From assembly GCA_050084515.1 (NCBI GenBank), contig CM114274.1, positions 8,928,001-8,992,000 of the forward strand: a DNA stretch of 64,000 bases, given 5' to 3'. The notes below the pieces were generated by a model. That model made no database searches. It was given only the letters and a program-made list of their open reading frames with translations, and had not been told where the DNA came from. This document shows positions 1 through 10,979 of this stretch, piece after piece; within the stretch, counting starts at the first letter, position 1, and each line of letters starts with the position of its first letter. Origin of the DNA: Blasia pusilla. Taxonomy: Eukaryota; Marchantiophyta; Marchantiopsida; Blasiales. The translations under genes and the position numbers were made by a program.

Positions 1-780
1 GCAGGATCCGTCTCCGCGCCCGCCATGTCGCCTCGACAGATGTTGTTCGAGGCAGATCTGGTGAACAGATTCTCCCCCTAAAACAGGCAGTTCGACACCT
101 TCAACATAACCCAAACCAGCACGCATTCGCGCGTGACATCCAAACACTTTTCGAAATTCTTTTCACCGATCGCAGACCCCAACTCAGACTCCAACTCAAG
201 GCTTCTTCCACACCAACCTCCGATTGTTATCAGAACCTCATGTGTTCAAACATAGCGCACACCCGTGCTGCTGGCCTTGGCGGCTCCTTACAGCTCCAGC
301 CTGCGAATCGGCCCAGACCACAATATCCACGCACCAGGATTGCGCAGTCCAGCTGATGATGATGGTCCAACCCGCAGCCATCTCTTGCCGACTCCTGTCC
401 CGAATTATACTATCGAAAAAAGGCGAAATCGACAAGCACAACGGAATTCCACGCAGGTCTGCATGAGCCCTCGATCCGGCACGGGCCATGTTCCCGACTG
501 TGGATGCTGAAATCATTCCGAGATACAGTTTCTGGTTCGTCACGCTCATCACATGACTGTTTCGAGCTCGTTGACGACCATTAGGCCGCATTACAACTTC
601 TTTTCGTAGGCGTTTCAAACAACAGCTAGACTCGTGTTTGAAGAATTCATTTTTTATGTAAGAATAAGTAAGGGGCCGTTAATTATTAATTTAAGTTAAC
701 ATGTGACAAGCCAAATTATTAACTATTCCTTTATTTAAATTGGACACGCTTGAGAACATTGCGACCGAGGATCACTTATT
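1..780. other. Unassigned region at window start
   Basis: No gene is recognised here. A 126-codon open frame on the minus strand (238-618) has no family signature I can name. The first 600 bases are less AT-rich than what follows, so the end of a host gene or an old repeat is possible. Bases 640-760 are AT-rich. Confidence 0.3.
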
Positions 781-1248
781 CGTGCCGATCTCTACATGAC
801 ACGAGAGGTTGAGGTGGTGGTGGCGGACGTGGTAGTCACAGATCCTACGCGGGAGGCAGTGCAAGCCCAAGTGGTGGCCCAAGGGCGAATGCTACAAGGA
901 GGAGCGGCGGCGGCGGCGAAGAAGACACATATCTAGAGTCGACTTCACGAGGGACACATCTTCATCCCCCTGGCCATAGAGATGTATGGGGCTATGGGGG
1001 AGAGGTTTGACTAGTTCCTTACGGACTGCGCCCATCATCTCCACTCGAGAAATGGGTTGTCCTTAGCTACTGCGATTCTCTATTGTAGGCAGCGGGTCTC
1101 CATAGCCTTGCAGCATGCCCAGGCTAATGGGCTTTTGCGGCGGGCTCAGGCTGTGGGAGACGCCGGCGTTAGAGGCCCACTTAGTAGTAGTCATAGCTCT
1201 CTTGTTGTTGCTGATATTGTCTCTACTGTTGGTGAGTTTCGTCGTTAG
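781..1248 (+). pseudogene. C-terminal tail of a LINE-like reverse transcriptase, decayed
   Basis: One frame read from 781 to 1248 gives a segment with DPTR near its start, then a GGAAAAAKKTH stretch, then HIFIPLAIEMYGAMGERFD and, near the end, a YCRQRVSIALQHAQA segment. This order resembles, from memory, the tail that follows the reverse transcriptase domain in many plant LINE-type (non-LTR) proteins. Two in-frame amber codons (934-936 and 1012-1014) break it. No reverse transcriptase core lies upstream, as expected for an old, 5'-truncated insertion. What is seen is the open frame with two stops; the family call rests on remembered similarity. Confidence 0.5.
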
Positions 1249-1537
1249 GGGGGGGAATGCCTCCTTCTTCCTTTTCTGGTCTTGTTGTGGCCTTCACGTT
1301 TTGACTCTTTGAGTCCCCCTCTTTTGTACTTACGATGGGTTTTCCATCACTCGTTTTTATCCAAGTGCACCTTTCTACTTATGGAGAAAAATAATGGGAC
1401 AAGGCAAATCAAATTGGACACCCTTTTCAAACATTATGAATTAAGAACACTTGTATAAAACGAGTGAGTGGCCATGATAATATTATTAAATTATTAAACA
1501 TGTGATACTCTAAAAGATGGAAAAAAAATTTAAATTT

Positions 1538-1864
1538 ATTATTATTGGAGAGTTTAGAACACTTCTCCTCTTTGGGCACTTTCAATCACGGAGATTGTAT
1601 GGTCACTTGGTCCAAGCTAATTTGAGAATCAATAGTTTTGGAGGTTAGTTAAATTATTAATTTTGGGATAATTATCTTATGCATAATATGGGCATCCACC
1701 CATACAATAATACATAATTTGTGCTCGTGCGATATACAAATGCATAATTTTTGAATTACGCATCTTAAATGTACCATTGAATTTGAGCCATCCTATTGGC
1801 TGAAAAGGACATGGGTCAAAAGTAGAGGTAATCTCAAAATAAAAAGGCACTCTCCAATAATAAT
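1538..1864. mobile_element. MITE with 16-bp perfect terminal inverted repeats
   Basis: ATTATTATTGGAGAGT at 1538-1553 is the exact reverse complement of bases 1849-1864. The 327-bp interval has no coding capacity and is AT-rich, as in miniature inverted-repeat elements. The same ATTGGAGAGT end recurs singly near 24264 and 35858, so this is a dispersed family. No clear target-site duplication was resolved because the flanks are low-complexity AT. Confidence 0.55.
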
Positions 1865-3281
1865 ATAGATGTTAATAATATTAATTGGTATGTAAAGGAA
1901 TTTGGACTTAACTAAAACTTACTACTTTGAAGTGCTATCATAATATTATTATACTAAATCGGTTATTCATTATTTATGCTATATGTAACATTGCACTCAT
2001 CTATATTTCATTCACGAGATTCTATGTTATTCATAATTTATCCAAGACCATTACTATTGGTACAATTCATTTATGTATTGTTGGCTTCTACCTTTATCCT
2101 CTAAGTTAGAAATATGAACGGAAGGATGATCATCTCATGATTCAAATCAAAGCTTTCTTTCAAGTCCATTACAATTAAATTTTAAGATTTAAATAATTTA
2201 TGAATATGTTTCTTAATCTATCCATGTATGAAAATATCCTCATTTTTTTTATCCCCAAAAGATAGCACGATGCCCCGTAATTGATTGAGTTTAGACGGTG
2301 TAAAATGCCCAATTTGTAAAAATCATGTATTCATAAGTAGAATTTCCCTTTATTAATATCAAACCTCAAAGGGATGCATAGTTGTAATGATGGCAAAGCC
2401 TTCACACCTTGAAATTTTAAAAGGATTAACATGTGAGAGATTTTCTAAGGGTTGCTTTACTTCATCCTCTTGTCTTTAATCCCCTTATAGCTTAGCCTCC
2501 TTACCTTTAATCTCATCCCTTTCTTGATAGGCTTCATAAGATATTCAAAACACATAATTCAAGTAGGAGGGTATTGACCATATCCATGAGAATAAGTGCC
2601 TAAATAAGATCTATGTTTCCATTATTTCTCCTAAGAAAACAAGGTCCTAGAAACCTTTCATGATTTTCACCCATTTGATTATTGAAAAAATCAAAAATAT
2701 TTCTCTACCACTAGGATGCAAAAAATGACTTTATGGAACTAATGGCAAGGGATTTTTTGGGATGGCATTAGAGCTAAGTGTGGTTATGCACGTAAGCAAA
2801 AGGTTTCAAACATCCTGAAGAGAGCCTTAGAGGAGTTGATCAAGGACCCGAATATTGTGAGGTTGCTAAGGCTACACATCAAGAGGTTTCCAAGTTGGTG
2901 ACAGTTTAGAGATCACTAGGGCTAAGCTTTGGGATGTCATTAACTTAAAGGACCCTAAAAGCACTCCCCATTTTTACTCCCTCTCTATCTAGGCTATCCA
3001 CGTGTCCTCTACACCTATTTACTAATTACTTTCTCTCACACCCCTCTCAAAGGCCCGCACACTGATTGGGTGTAGGATCTAGGATGGGCTGCCATGGCTA
3101 GGCAATGGGCGATAAGAAATAACCAAAAGACCATAATGTTGTGGGAGTTAGTGCAAGGGTGCCAAATGGGCATAACATGCTAAAAGAAGGGTAAATTTTT
3201 AATGAAAGAACTTCGGCCGCAAAACCAAAATATATGATACATGTTGAATATCTTGATTTTAGGAAATCTTACGATAAGATA
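1865..3281. other. AT-rich intergenic DNA, no gene seen
   Basis: Only short, shifting open frames occur here. There is no recognisable gene, RNA or structured repeat up to the left edge of gypsy copy A. Confidence 0.5.
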
Positions 3282-3645
3282 TGTCATGACCATACGGATT
3301 ATGTCGTAGAGTATGGTGTGCTAGTAGAGGCCATTCCTTATGTAGGACCGTAGTGGATTGGTAGAGATGCGGTTCCATACATAGGGTTGGGGGTTACTCA
3401 GTTGGGGGTGACTTTCCCAGTAGGGCCCGCTCTTAGGTTGGAGGATATAAGGTGGAGTGCACTCAAAGAACATCAGTTCTTTGAGTTGAGCCTCATTGCG
3501 TTGGGAGTTAGCCTTGGTAGTGAGTAGAGCTCTTGGCTATGGTGTTTCCCGCAAGCTTCGACCTAGATTCTCCCATCGTGGAGTGGGTTTGGCTCGATTG
3601 TATGTGATTGTAAACATGTTTTATGACAGTAGGTCTTTCACGCAT
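3282..3645 (+). repeat. 5' LTR (segment Y) of gypsy copy A
   Basis: It starts TGTCATGACC, a common type of plant gypsy LTR start, and ends GCATTTCA. It matches 12518-12885 almost base for base. A TATAA box lies at 3446-3450, followed by a palindrome (CTCAAAGAAC at 3462-3471 with GTTCTTTGAG at 3476-3485) near the expected RNA start. The ~105-bp segment X that flanks the 3' LTR on both sides is absent here. No convincing primer-binding site follows; TGGTAGC at 3673 is the only weak candidate. Confidence 0.75.
3446..3450 (+). promoter_or_regulatory. Probable TATA box of the gypsy A LTR promoter
   Basis: GGATATAAGG lies in the LTR and is conserved at 12682-12686 and, inverted, in copy B. A 10-bp inverted repeat begins 12 bases downstream, about where transcription would start. 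Promoter function is inferred from position only. Confidence 0.45.
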
Positions 3646-5095
3646 TTCACTCAAAGAACAGGAGTAGATCGATGGTAGCTTCGATTGTAGATCAGTAGGA
3701 TCTGGTTAGGGCTGATTGTGTACTCAGCCGTGGATGTTCGGGGCTTGTTGCCTATGTTGGAGGTGTGAATCAGGTGCATGGTTGGTTGGGAAAGAAGCGC
3801 CTTGCTGAGAGCTTTCCAACGCGCTGTAGATCGCCGGATTTCGTCAAGGGAGTTGGAAGTTATCAAGCATTGAAGATTCTGGTTCGTGTTCGACAGTTTT
3901 CTGATGTGGAGAGCTTGGAGTGCGGAAGCTCTGTTGAAGTTCATCCAGATCGGGTGAGAGGTTCCTATTGCTACTTATATTGTGATCTCATGTGAAGCTA
4001 TCTGCTCGAGTGCGTGGAGCGTTGCGGATTTCTGCGTGCATGAAACTTGGCGTAAGCGCTGTCGGATTTGCGGTTCTAGAGGTGTATGGACAACAAGTTT
4101 GTGTTATTTTTAGCTCAGAGTACGGAGCTCGGTTGTAGCTGAGTTTTTGTGGGGAGATAGCTATGGTGGTCAATTGAATTCTGATCGAAACAGATTTGAT
4201 TTCGGTCACGTATTTGTGAAGTAATTTCTGATCGAAATTTTTCGAACTAGCTTAAGGTCTGGCTATGGTGGACAGCGGATCGGAGGGGCTGGTTGGTTGG
4301 TGACTTGTTCATTGTTGGAGATGCCTATCCCGTTGGGGGCGCCCTGAGGCTTCGAGGCAACTCGTGGTAGCTCAGGGCGAGTGGGCGTGAGAGGCGGAGT
4401 AAGGAGCAAGGAGCAAGCAAGCAAGCTTGCTTGCTTGGGCGTGAGGCAATTTTTGCAGGATTTGGGATTTGAGTTTTGCATAACTGGTCACCCATCTTTG
4501 GACTATTCTGCCTGGAGGACGCTTAACCGCTGAGTTCTTAACTATGCCGGTGTCTGCATTGTTGTAGCTCATTTGGTGCTGTTCGGAGATGTGTTAGGCG
4601 CTTTATGCATCTCAGGTTTTTGGTTGATGTACCTCTAGCGCATAGTACGGTGTAGCCTCTCCATGTAGGTGATATTTTCAGGTGCTGCGAGTTCGACTAG
4701 TACGTCATCGACCTCGCGGAGTAGCTATTGCGTTAGAATTGTGTGGTGGGTTTTGTGGATTCAGGGGCACCACGTTTGGTGGATTGTGTTACCTTGATTT
4801 CCATTTGCGGTTGGAGGGTTGTCGTTGGACTTCGTATGTCGGATCCCCTCCATCGTGCTTTTTGCTTCTTGCGCCCATTGTTAGGGTTGACGCTGATTTC
4901 GAGTAGTGTTACTCCTGTGTGCTCCGATAGTGAGGTGGAGTGATGACCAGTAGACCGTGGGAGGCTTCTTGTAGTGATGAGAGGTTAGATTGCCTACACC
5001 CATAGCTAGTAGAGCTACAATAGTAGAGCGACATCGACGTCACTTGGGTAATTTGGTGGTGGTGCGGCATCGGCGTTGGTCATCACGAGTGTCGG
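3646..5095 (+). other. Leader region of gypsy copy A between LTR and gag
   Basis: About 1.4 kb without a coherent long frame follows the LTR. It repeats the motif CTCAAAGAACAG (3648 on), which also occurs inside the LTR. A long untranslated leader with packaging signals is usual in gypsy elements, but none can be proved here. Confidence 0.45.
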
Positions 5096-6478
5096 GTGGT
5101 CTGGTTGGGGACCGTGGTGCGAGACAGTGGTGGTTTCACACGGAGTGGATTTAGGTATCGGCTACCTTTTCCACTTCCGACGGTTGATGAAGAGGAGGAC
5201 CAGGGTGTTCCAAACACCGAGTCTTCTACGTTGTTATCGAGTGTTGCAGCTCCATTGATTTGGGACATGGACGGTGGATATGGGGCCATGAGGGGCCCAC
5301 GACGATACTCGGGTGCAGTGGGCACCATTGAGTTGGAGGACTTCATGCAGGAGTTTGATACGTGGTGTGATATGCAGATGTTGCGGAACGCCACGTTGTT
5401 TACACCCTTCTTGGCTTGGAAGGGGTTGTTTCAGCACTTGGAAGGACCACCCATGGATGATTACCATGAGTTTAGGAAAGACCATGTTGCTGAGATTGAG
5501 GCGTGGAGACAATATTGGTCTCCAGGCTATGTGTCTATCACCCATGGTGGTATTGGTAGTAGTGCTCCTACTATGCCAGCCAGCCCGACGTTGAGTGGTA
5601 CGAGTACGAGCCGGAGTGGGGGTACCAGTGGAGGTACTAGTGGAGGTATTAATGCCCCACTATCGTTCAGCCCGGTTGCAGAGTTCTTCAAGAGGTTGAA
5701 GAAGAACTATCAAGGAGTGAAGACGGAGAAGTTGAGGAATCTTCAGGACTTTGAGTTAAAGACTAGTGAGAGTCTTCGTGAGGCATACACGCTATGCGAC
5801 GCTTGATTTCAGTTACCCAGGGTGTGACTGAGGATCAGGCAGTCCAGTTTTGGTATGGGATCTTGGACAGAGATTTGCGCCGTAGGGTACGTGATGCTAC
5901 TCTTATGAGTGATGATTCACCCACATTGACCCATGTGTTTGCTCTATCTGAGAAGATTGAGCTTAACATGGTGAAGAGAGAGTGGTGACATCCGCATTCA
6001 GAGGGATACAACTACTACTTCTCGGGTTCAATTTGCCCACCTCACAATCTCGTAGTAGTGGTGGTGGTAGTAGTAGTGGGAGTCGTGGGGGGTACACGCG
6101 ACCTCACCAAGTCCTAGAGGGACATTTGTGCAGAGACCATTGCCTTCATTTGCTGCCCCGGAGCAAGGACAGTCATGTTGGACATGTGGAGGTGATCATG
6201 TTAGGAAGTTTTGTCCCCAAGAGGATGGGAGACGGACTTTGGAGGATGGGCCTCAGTCGGCCCCAACTCAGTGTGATCATTGCGGGAGACTAGGTCATCC
6301 TGGAGAGCGTTGCTTTGATCTCCATCCCGAGTTGAGATCAGGCCGTGGCCGTGGTGGAGTAGCTCCGAGAGGCCGAGGTGGTAGAGGTGGTAGGGGTGGT
6401 AGAGGTGGACCGGTGGTTAGAGAGCCACGGTGGCTACCCCTACCACTACGACAGAGTCGACTATGGTGCGAGGATTGA
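5096..6478 (+). pseudogene. gag: gag (capsid and nucleocapsid) of gypsy copy A, frameshifted
   Basis: The gag gene encodes the structural protein that forms the cytoplasmic particle and packages element RNA. The first frame (5096-5806) has a Ser/Gly/Thr-rich linker, then a helical retrotransposon-gag segment ending SLREAYT. The reading continues one base out of phase from 5794 (RRLISVTQGVTEDQAVQFW), so there is a frameshift near 5790-5800. A third frame carries two CCHC zinc knuckles: CWTCGGDHVRKFC from 6176 and CDHCGRLGHPGERC ending 6313. An Arg/Gly-rich basic tail follows (about 6340-6410), as expected for RNA binding. The exact start is unclear; 5096 is the first ATG of the long frame. Confidence 0.75.
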
Positions 6479-7019
6479 GCAGATTGGAGCGAGAGTTGGC
6501 TACTATGGTGGTATCCAAAGATAGATCAGGTTGGGGAGCAGGGGCTTCCACCTCTTATGGAGGGGATGATCTCTCTTATATGGCGAGTGCAAAGACACAG
6601 TTGAGGCATCAGCAGCGATTCTGAGAGGAGCCACTCGGCGTCGAGCCACGTGGTGCTCTTGTGGAGTTGGACCCATAGAGGGTGAGGTCGGGAGGCAGGC
6701 TAGGCTTCCCAGTCATTCTTGTTGTCGAGGTGCTTAGGACTCCATCCATGGTTCCTACAAGAGCCTATTGAGCCGACAATGGGGATCGAGGCATCTACAT
6801 CGCGTGTAGTAGACACGGATGCAAAGATCAATGCAAAAGATTGTGCGGATGGCAACCGGTGTTGGGATCCCCATTGTTTTCGCCACGGAGGTGATGGCTT
6901 TAGGAGTTGACTTAGCTCTGTATTTGATTAGCGACCACGTTGTGTGAACGTGGGGTGTTATTCTTGCTACACGTGTTGAGGTGGATGAGGGTGTTGCGGT
7001 GGAGCGACCCTCTATGTCA

Positions 7020-7620
7020 GGAGTAGCATCGAGTACCAGTGCTACTTGGCAGGCAGCAGCGGCGAAGATGGATGCATTACCAGCCCGGCCAGCCATTGAT
7101 CGTGAGAGGCTCACACTTGGTGTATGTATGTTGGACAACCAGAGTGGGATCTTGCGATTGGTGAGTCCTACAGGACAGGTGTATAGACCAGATAGAGTCT
7201 TGTTAGACTCGGTGCCCAACTTTGATGTTGGGAAAGGCGGCATGTATTGGTTTGGGTATTCGGAGGTCAGAGCTTGAGCCTTGCCCATTCCAGATTCAAA
7301 CATCACTTGGAGGAGCCAATGATAGGTCTCAATTCATGACACGGGAAAAGTTTTCTGTACAGTTGAGACCAGATCATGCGACTGATAGCTCCCGGTTGGG
7401 AGTATCTGCGGTAGTCACATAAGCCGAGTCGTATGATGTACTAGTTGGAGGAGCGATTGTACCCGATGGGTTTTCAGATGGATTATTGGGTGAGACAGCG
7501 TCTTCAGACCTGGTTGGCGATCCGGGGATGGACGTATGAGCCAAGTTCTGTGAGATTTATTTGGGGCTCGACCGGGAGGGTCTTCCCCAACAAAGTGTTA
7601 GCATCTGTGGTGGTTTTAGT
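7020..7620 (+). pseudogene. Aspartic protease region of gypsy copy A
   Basis: This domain would cut the polyprotein. A frame across 6981-7277 reaches VYRPDRVLLDS. The Asp-Ser of the expected Asp-Ser-Gly active site is at 7207-7212, but the frame then shifts. The continuation, MLGKAACIGLGI, lies in another frame from 7222, so one base appears missing just after the active site. Farther on, VLVGGAIV and GFQMDYWV (about 7436-7496) resemble the segment after the protease in related gypsy proteins. It lies directly upstream of the methyltransferase. As read, it is broken. Confidence 0.55.
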
Positions 7621-7869
7621 GGAGTAGTCACTTGGCCATGAGACTTTTTGGAGGGTAATGTTTTTCGCTATGGATTCTCTGCGCATGAGGAGGTAGAGGA
7701 GGTCCCTATTTTTGCAGCAAAGTGGCATCCTCATCGTTGGATTTGCCACTTTGGATTTCAGGCGGTGCACTACGGCAGGAGGCTGATCGCCTAGTGCAGG
7801 AGGCTTGGTGTGAGGCTGTTATACCTCACGAGGAAGAGGAGGCCCCACGGCGGACTCCTACTTCTGGTC

Positions 7870-8957
7870 CAGATTAGGTTATCCCCTTTGGATACTACAC
7901 CCATTGTATGGCGTATCTGCCGGAGGGCATTTGTGTGTTAGATCTCTTTGGTGGGATTAGCTTTGGTTTGGCGGCGATGTTGCAGCCGGTATTCTGTCGG
8001 AGATACGTGTATGTGGAGCGAGATGAGACGGCCCAGAGAGTCTCATCCCGACATATTGGTCAGTTGATGCGGAGATATCCTGAGTTGTTGCCACCATCAG
8101 CTATTCGTGGGTACCAGCGTGCTTTACCATCACACATTGCATTGTTGGGGGCGCAGGACCTTGAGAGGGTTGGTCTGCGCCCCCAACAAGAATCACCAAA
8201 TCTGTGGATTTGGTGATTGCTTTGGATGGCCATGTCGGGTCATACACACGTCTTTGGTCGTGGTGAGGGATTACATGACCCTAGGTCTCGATTGTTTTGG
8301 GAGATGTTACGGGTGTTACGACATCTTCAGGTTCATCGCACACGTGCTCTAGCTTACATTCGAGAATGTTCCATTGTTGGATGACACTCGGACCGGATGA
8401 TGGCGAGTGTTCATGAGGTGCGGTCTTGGATTGGACCAGCGGTGTTGTTGGATGGCGTGAGTTGGCTCGCGTGCACATCGCCCACGCTTGTGGTGGACAA
8501 ACTTGTTGCCTAGGAGGTTCTCGTCGAGCATATGATGCAAAGGTCTGGCGGGATCCTCGCCTTACGGTGGATAGTATCTTGATCGGGCGACTTTCTCAAG
8601 TGGTGAGGGTTATTGATCGGTCACCCATGGCAAGTGGTGAACCGTGTGGGCCAGCCTAGGATGGCACTACCCACATTTGTGAGTTTTCCGCGTCACATGC
8701 CTACGAGGAAGGTGGTCCCGGGCTTGTATGGGATTCTCATGTGCGGCAGTTGGTGGAGCCTAACGCTGATGAGAGAGAGCGTGCGATGGGATTTGCTCTA
8801 TGGTGTGACAGCGGTTGCTTCTATTTCGAGGCTTCACGACGTCATGTGTTGGGTCAGGCCATGGACCTGAATTGTTTGACTTGGATTTTAAGTCTTGGTA
8901 TGGCGAGCAAGCGTCGACTTCGGACTATGTCGTGGGTCTTCCACCCCTTGTAATGAG
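7870..8957 (+). pseudogene. DNMT3-like C5-cytosine DNA methyltransferase domain in gypsy copy A
   Basis: The family transfers a methyl group from S-adenosylmethionine to carbon 5 of cytosine in DNA. Motif I is VLDLFGGIS (7935-7961). RRYVYVERDETAQRVSSRHI follows, the place where DNMT3 has its second cofactor-binding segment. Motif IV Pro-Cys, which includes the catalytic cysteine, is at 8230-8235 within GWPC. The next frame reads GRGEGLHDPRSRLFWEML. Motif VI Glu-Asn-Val is at 8362-8370. A motif VIII remnant lies near 8470-8515. The end (about 8785-8940) reads AMGFALWCD...SRRHVLGQAMDLNCL, like the DNMT3 carboxyl end (GF, then LLG). The domain sits between protease and reverse transcriptase. At least four frameshifts and a 26-bp insertion (8176-8201) break it. 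Ordinary bacterial or host methyltransferase genes are less likely because copy B has the same context. Confidence 0.8.
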
Positions 8958-9010
8958 CTCGATGGCTACCGGGGCGGTAGAGGCATCGGTGAGGCGAGGA
9001 GAGTAGTATT

Positions 9011-10376
9011 TTGCATCCTTGGAGTAAATGGGATGTAATGGATGGGCATGTGGAGTTGGTTGCTCATGCTGGTGGAGGAGTTATTTGCTCAGATGATGGT
9101 GTAGCTAAGGGTGTACCATCTTGTGAGGGGGTTATGAGCGACCAATGGCATAAATCCTCTCCCTCTAGTGTGCCGGTGGAGGAGACTTGGGAGCCATTAC
9201 TTGGGCCCAAGCTTACGGGAGGTGAGAAACGACGCTTGACACAGTTCCTACGTGCTTATAGGAGTTGTTTTGCCTTTAGCATGAAGGAGTTGGGTTCTCT
9301 GGTTGGACCCGGTATACGGATTGATTTGGCTAGTGATATGCCAATCTTCCGTCGTCCCTACCGATATAGTGATATGGAGAGGGACTTGATTCAGAGTAGG
9401 ACGTTGGACCTTTTGGAGGCTGGATTAGTGGAGTTGTCGCATGGAGAATATGCATCGCCCTTTCATCGGGCCTGCTAAAAAGGATATGCATGGCAACTAC
9501 ACGGATAGGCGGATGTGTGGAGATTATCGTCCTGTCAATCGGCAAACCAAGGCCGATAGGTATGCCATGCCTACACCTGAGGAGATCTTTGATGTGGTGG
9601 GACAGCAAAGATTTTCAAGATTTTTGATCTTGGGCGAGATACCATCAATTGCCAATTTGGAAGAGTGACAAGGCCAAGACAACATTTTGGGGTGTCAACT
9701 CTCATGGCAAGGATTGTTTGTACCAGTGGAAATTCTTACCCTTTGGGTTGAAGAATGCACCTGCCGAGTTTCAAAGAGTGATGGACAGATCCTAGCGAGG
9801 TTGGATTTTGTTCGGTGTTACATTGATGATATCTTGGTGTTCAGTAACACGGTGGAGGAGCATCAGATACATTTGCAGATGGTGTTTGAGCGGTTGAAAG
9901 CTCATGGTCTACGTTTGCATCCAGGAAAGTGTAAGTTCTTCCATGAGGATGTTGAGTACTTGGGTCATGTGATCTATCCAGGTGGTTTGGGAGTTCAGCA
10001 AGCAAAGGTGGAGGCTATTGCACTTATTCCGCGTCCGGTAGATGTGAGTAGAGTTCGAGCATTCATGGGATTGGCAAACTACTATCGGAGGTATGTGAAG
10101 GGATTTAGTGCTATGGCAAAGCCTTTGAACCAATTGTTGAAATCAGATCAAGAGTGGCACTGGGGAGATGATCAGGAGAGAGCTTTTGTGGAGCTTACGG
10201 CCCAGTTGGTGGTGGCGCCTATCTTGAGGAGACCTATCAGAGGGCGCCCATTCCAGTTACACACTGATTGGAGTAGGTTGGGACTTGGAGCGGTGTTGAC
10301 ACAACATAATGATGAGCACATGGAGTTTGTGGTGGCCTATGCAAGTCGTTCGAATAATGCAATGGAGTCGCTATAG
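9011..10376 (+). pseudogene. pol: Reverse transcriptase of gypsy copy A, frameshifted
   Basis: This enzyme copies element RNA into DNA. The region opens with a gypsy-type connector (KLTGGEKRRLTQFLRAYRSCF and IFRRPYRYSDMERDLI, 9011-9478). The fingers follow in another frame (DRRMCGDYRPVNRQTKADRY near 9500-9560). The catalytic YIDD is intact at 9819-9830, followed by a long frame to 10376 with LHPGKCKFF, EYLGHVI and FMGLANYYRRYVKGF, all standard Ty3/gypsy thumb and connection segments. At least three frame changes are present. Confidence 0.9.
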
Positions 10377-10640
10377 TTCATATGAGGGAGAGTGCTTGGC
10401 AAGAGTGTGGGTGTGGCACACTTTAGGTGTTACTTGTTTGGCACCCCCAGTTTACCCTTGTTCTGATCACCAACCGCTCAAGTGGTTGATGGAGTCGGAC
10501 AAGCTTACAGGGAAGCTTGCACGGTGGGCTCTTATCTTACAGGAGTATGACTTCCACGTGGTACATAGACCTGGAGTTGCCAACCTTGATGCTGATGGGT
10601 TGAGTAGGAACCCATGTACTAGCCAAGAGGATACAACAGG
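10195..10640 (+). pseudogene. RNase H domain of gypsy copy A
   Basis: RNase H removes the RNA template during reverse transcription. The four acidic positions expected for the fold are visible: Asp in LHTDWS (near 10262), Glu in SSYEGECLA (10378-10400), Asp in SDHQPLKWLM (10460-10490) and Asp in NLDADGLSR (10580-10610). A frame change at about 10310-10375 separates the first from the second. The domain runs directly on from the reverse transcriptase. Confidence 0.8.
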
Positions 10641-10979
10641 GGCTAGATGGCATGGCGAGGTTGATGAGGAGATGGTGCCAGGTTGGCATGCATCCGCCTT
10701 TTTATGTTGGTTAGGGGTGGACTCTAGTATGGAGAACCACGTGATATCTTACTCTAGTCAGAGGGTAGATGGCCAACCTTCAGATCCTAAGGTTGGAGAT
10801 GGTGGTACGGATCAGCGTGATATTCATGATGATGCGTTGGTGTTGGAGTTCCTACGGACCAGTAGGGTGCCAGGCATAGTGAGTGCCAAGGAGCGAGACC
10901 GTGTTCTTCAACGTGCTAAGAGGTATCGATTGGAGGAACACATATTCTCTCTGCGTGTGGGAGGATGGTAGAGTACAGT

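Noticed and set aside
238-618. A 126-codon minus-strand frame as a gene
   Set aside because: A faint likeness to a plant membrane-protein family could not be aligned beyond a few residues, and no splice partner was found.
7870-8957. Methyltransferase as bacterial restriction-modification contamination or a host gene
   Set aside because: It lies in the polyprotein order of a gypsy element in two separate copies, and its motifs VIII and carboxyl end resemble DNMT3 rather than bacterial enzymes.
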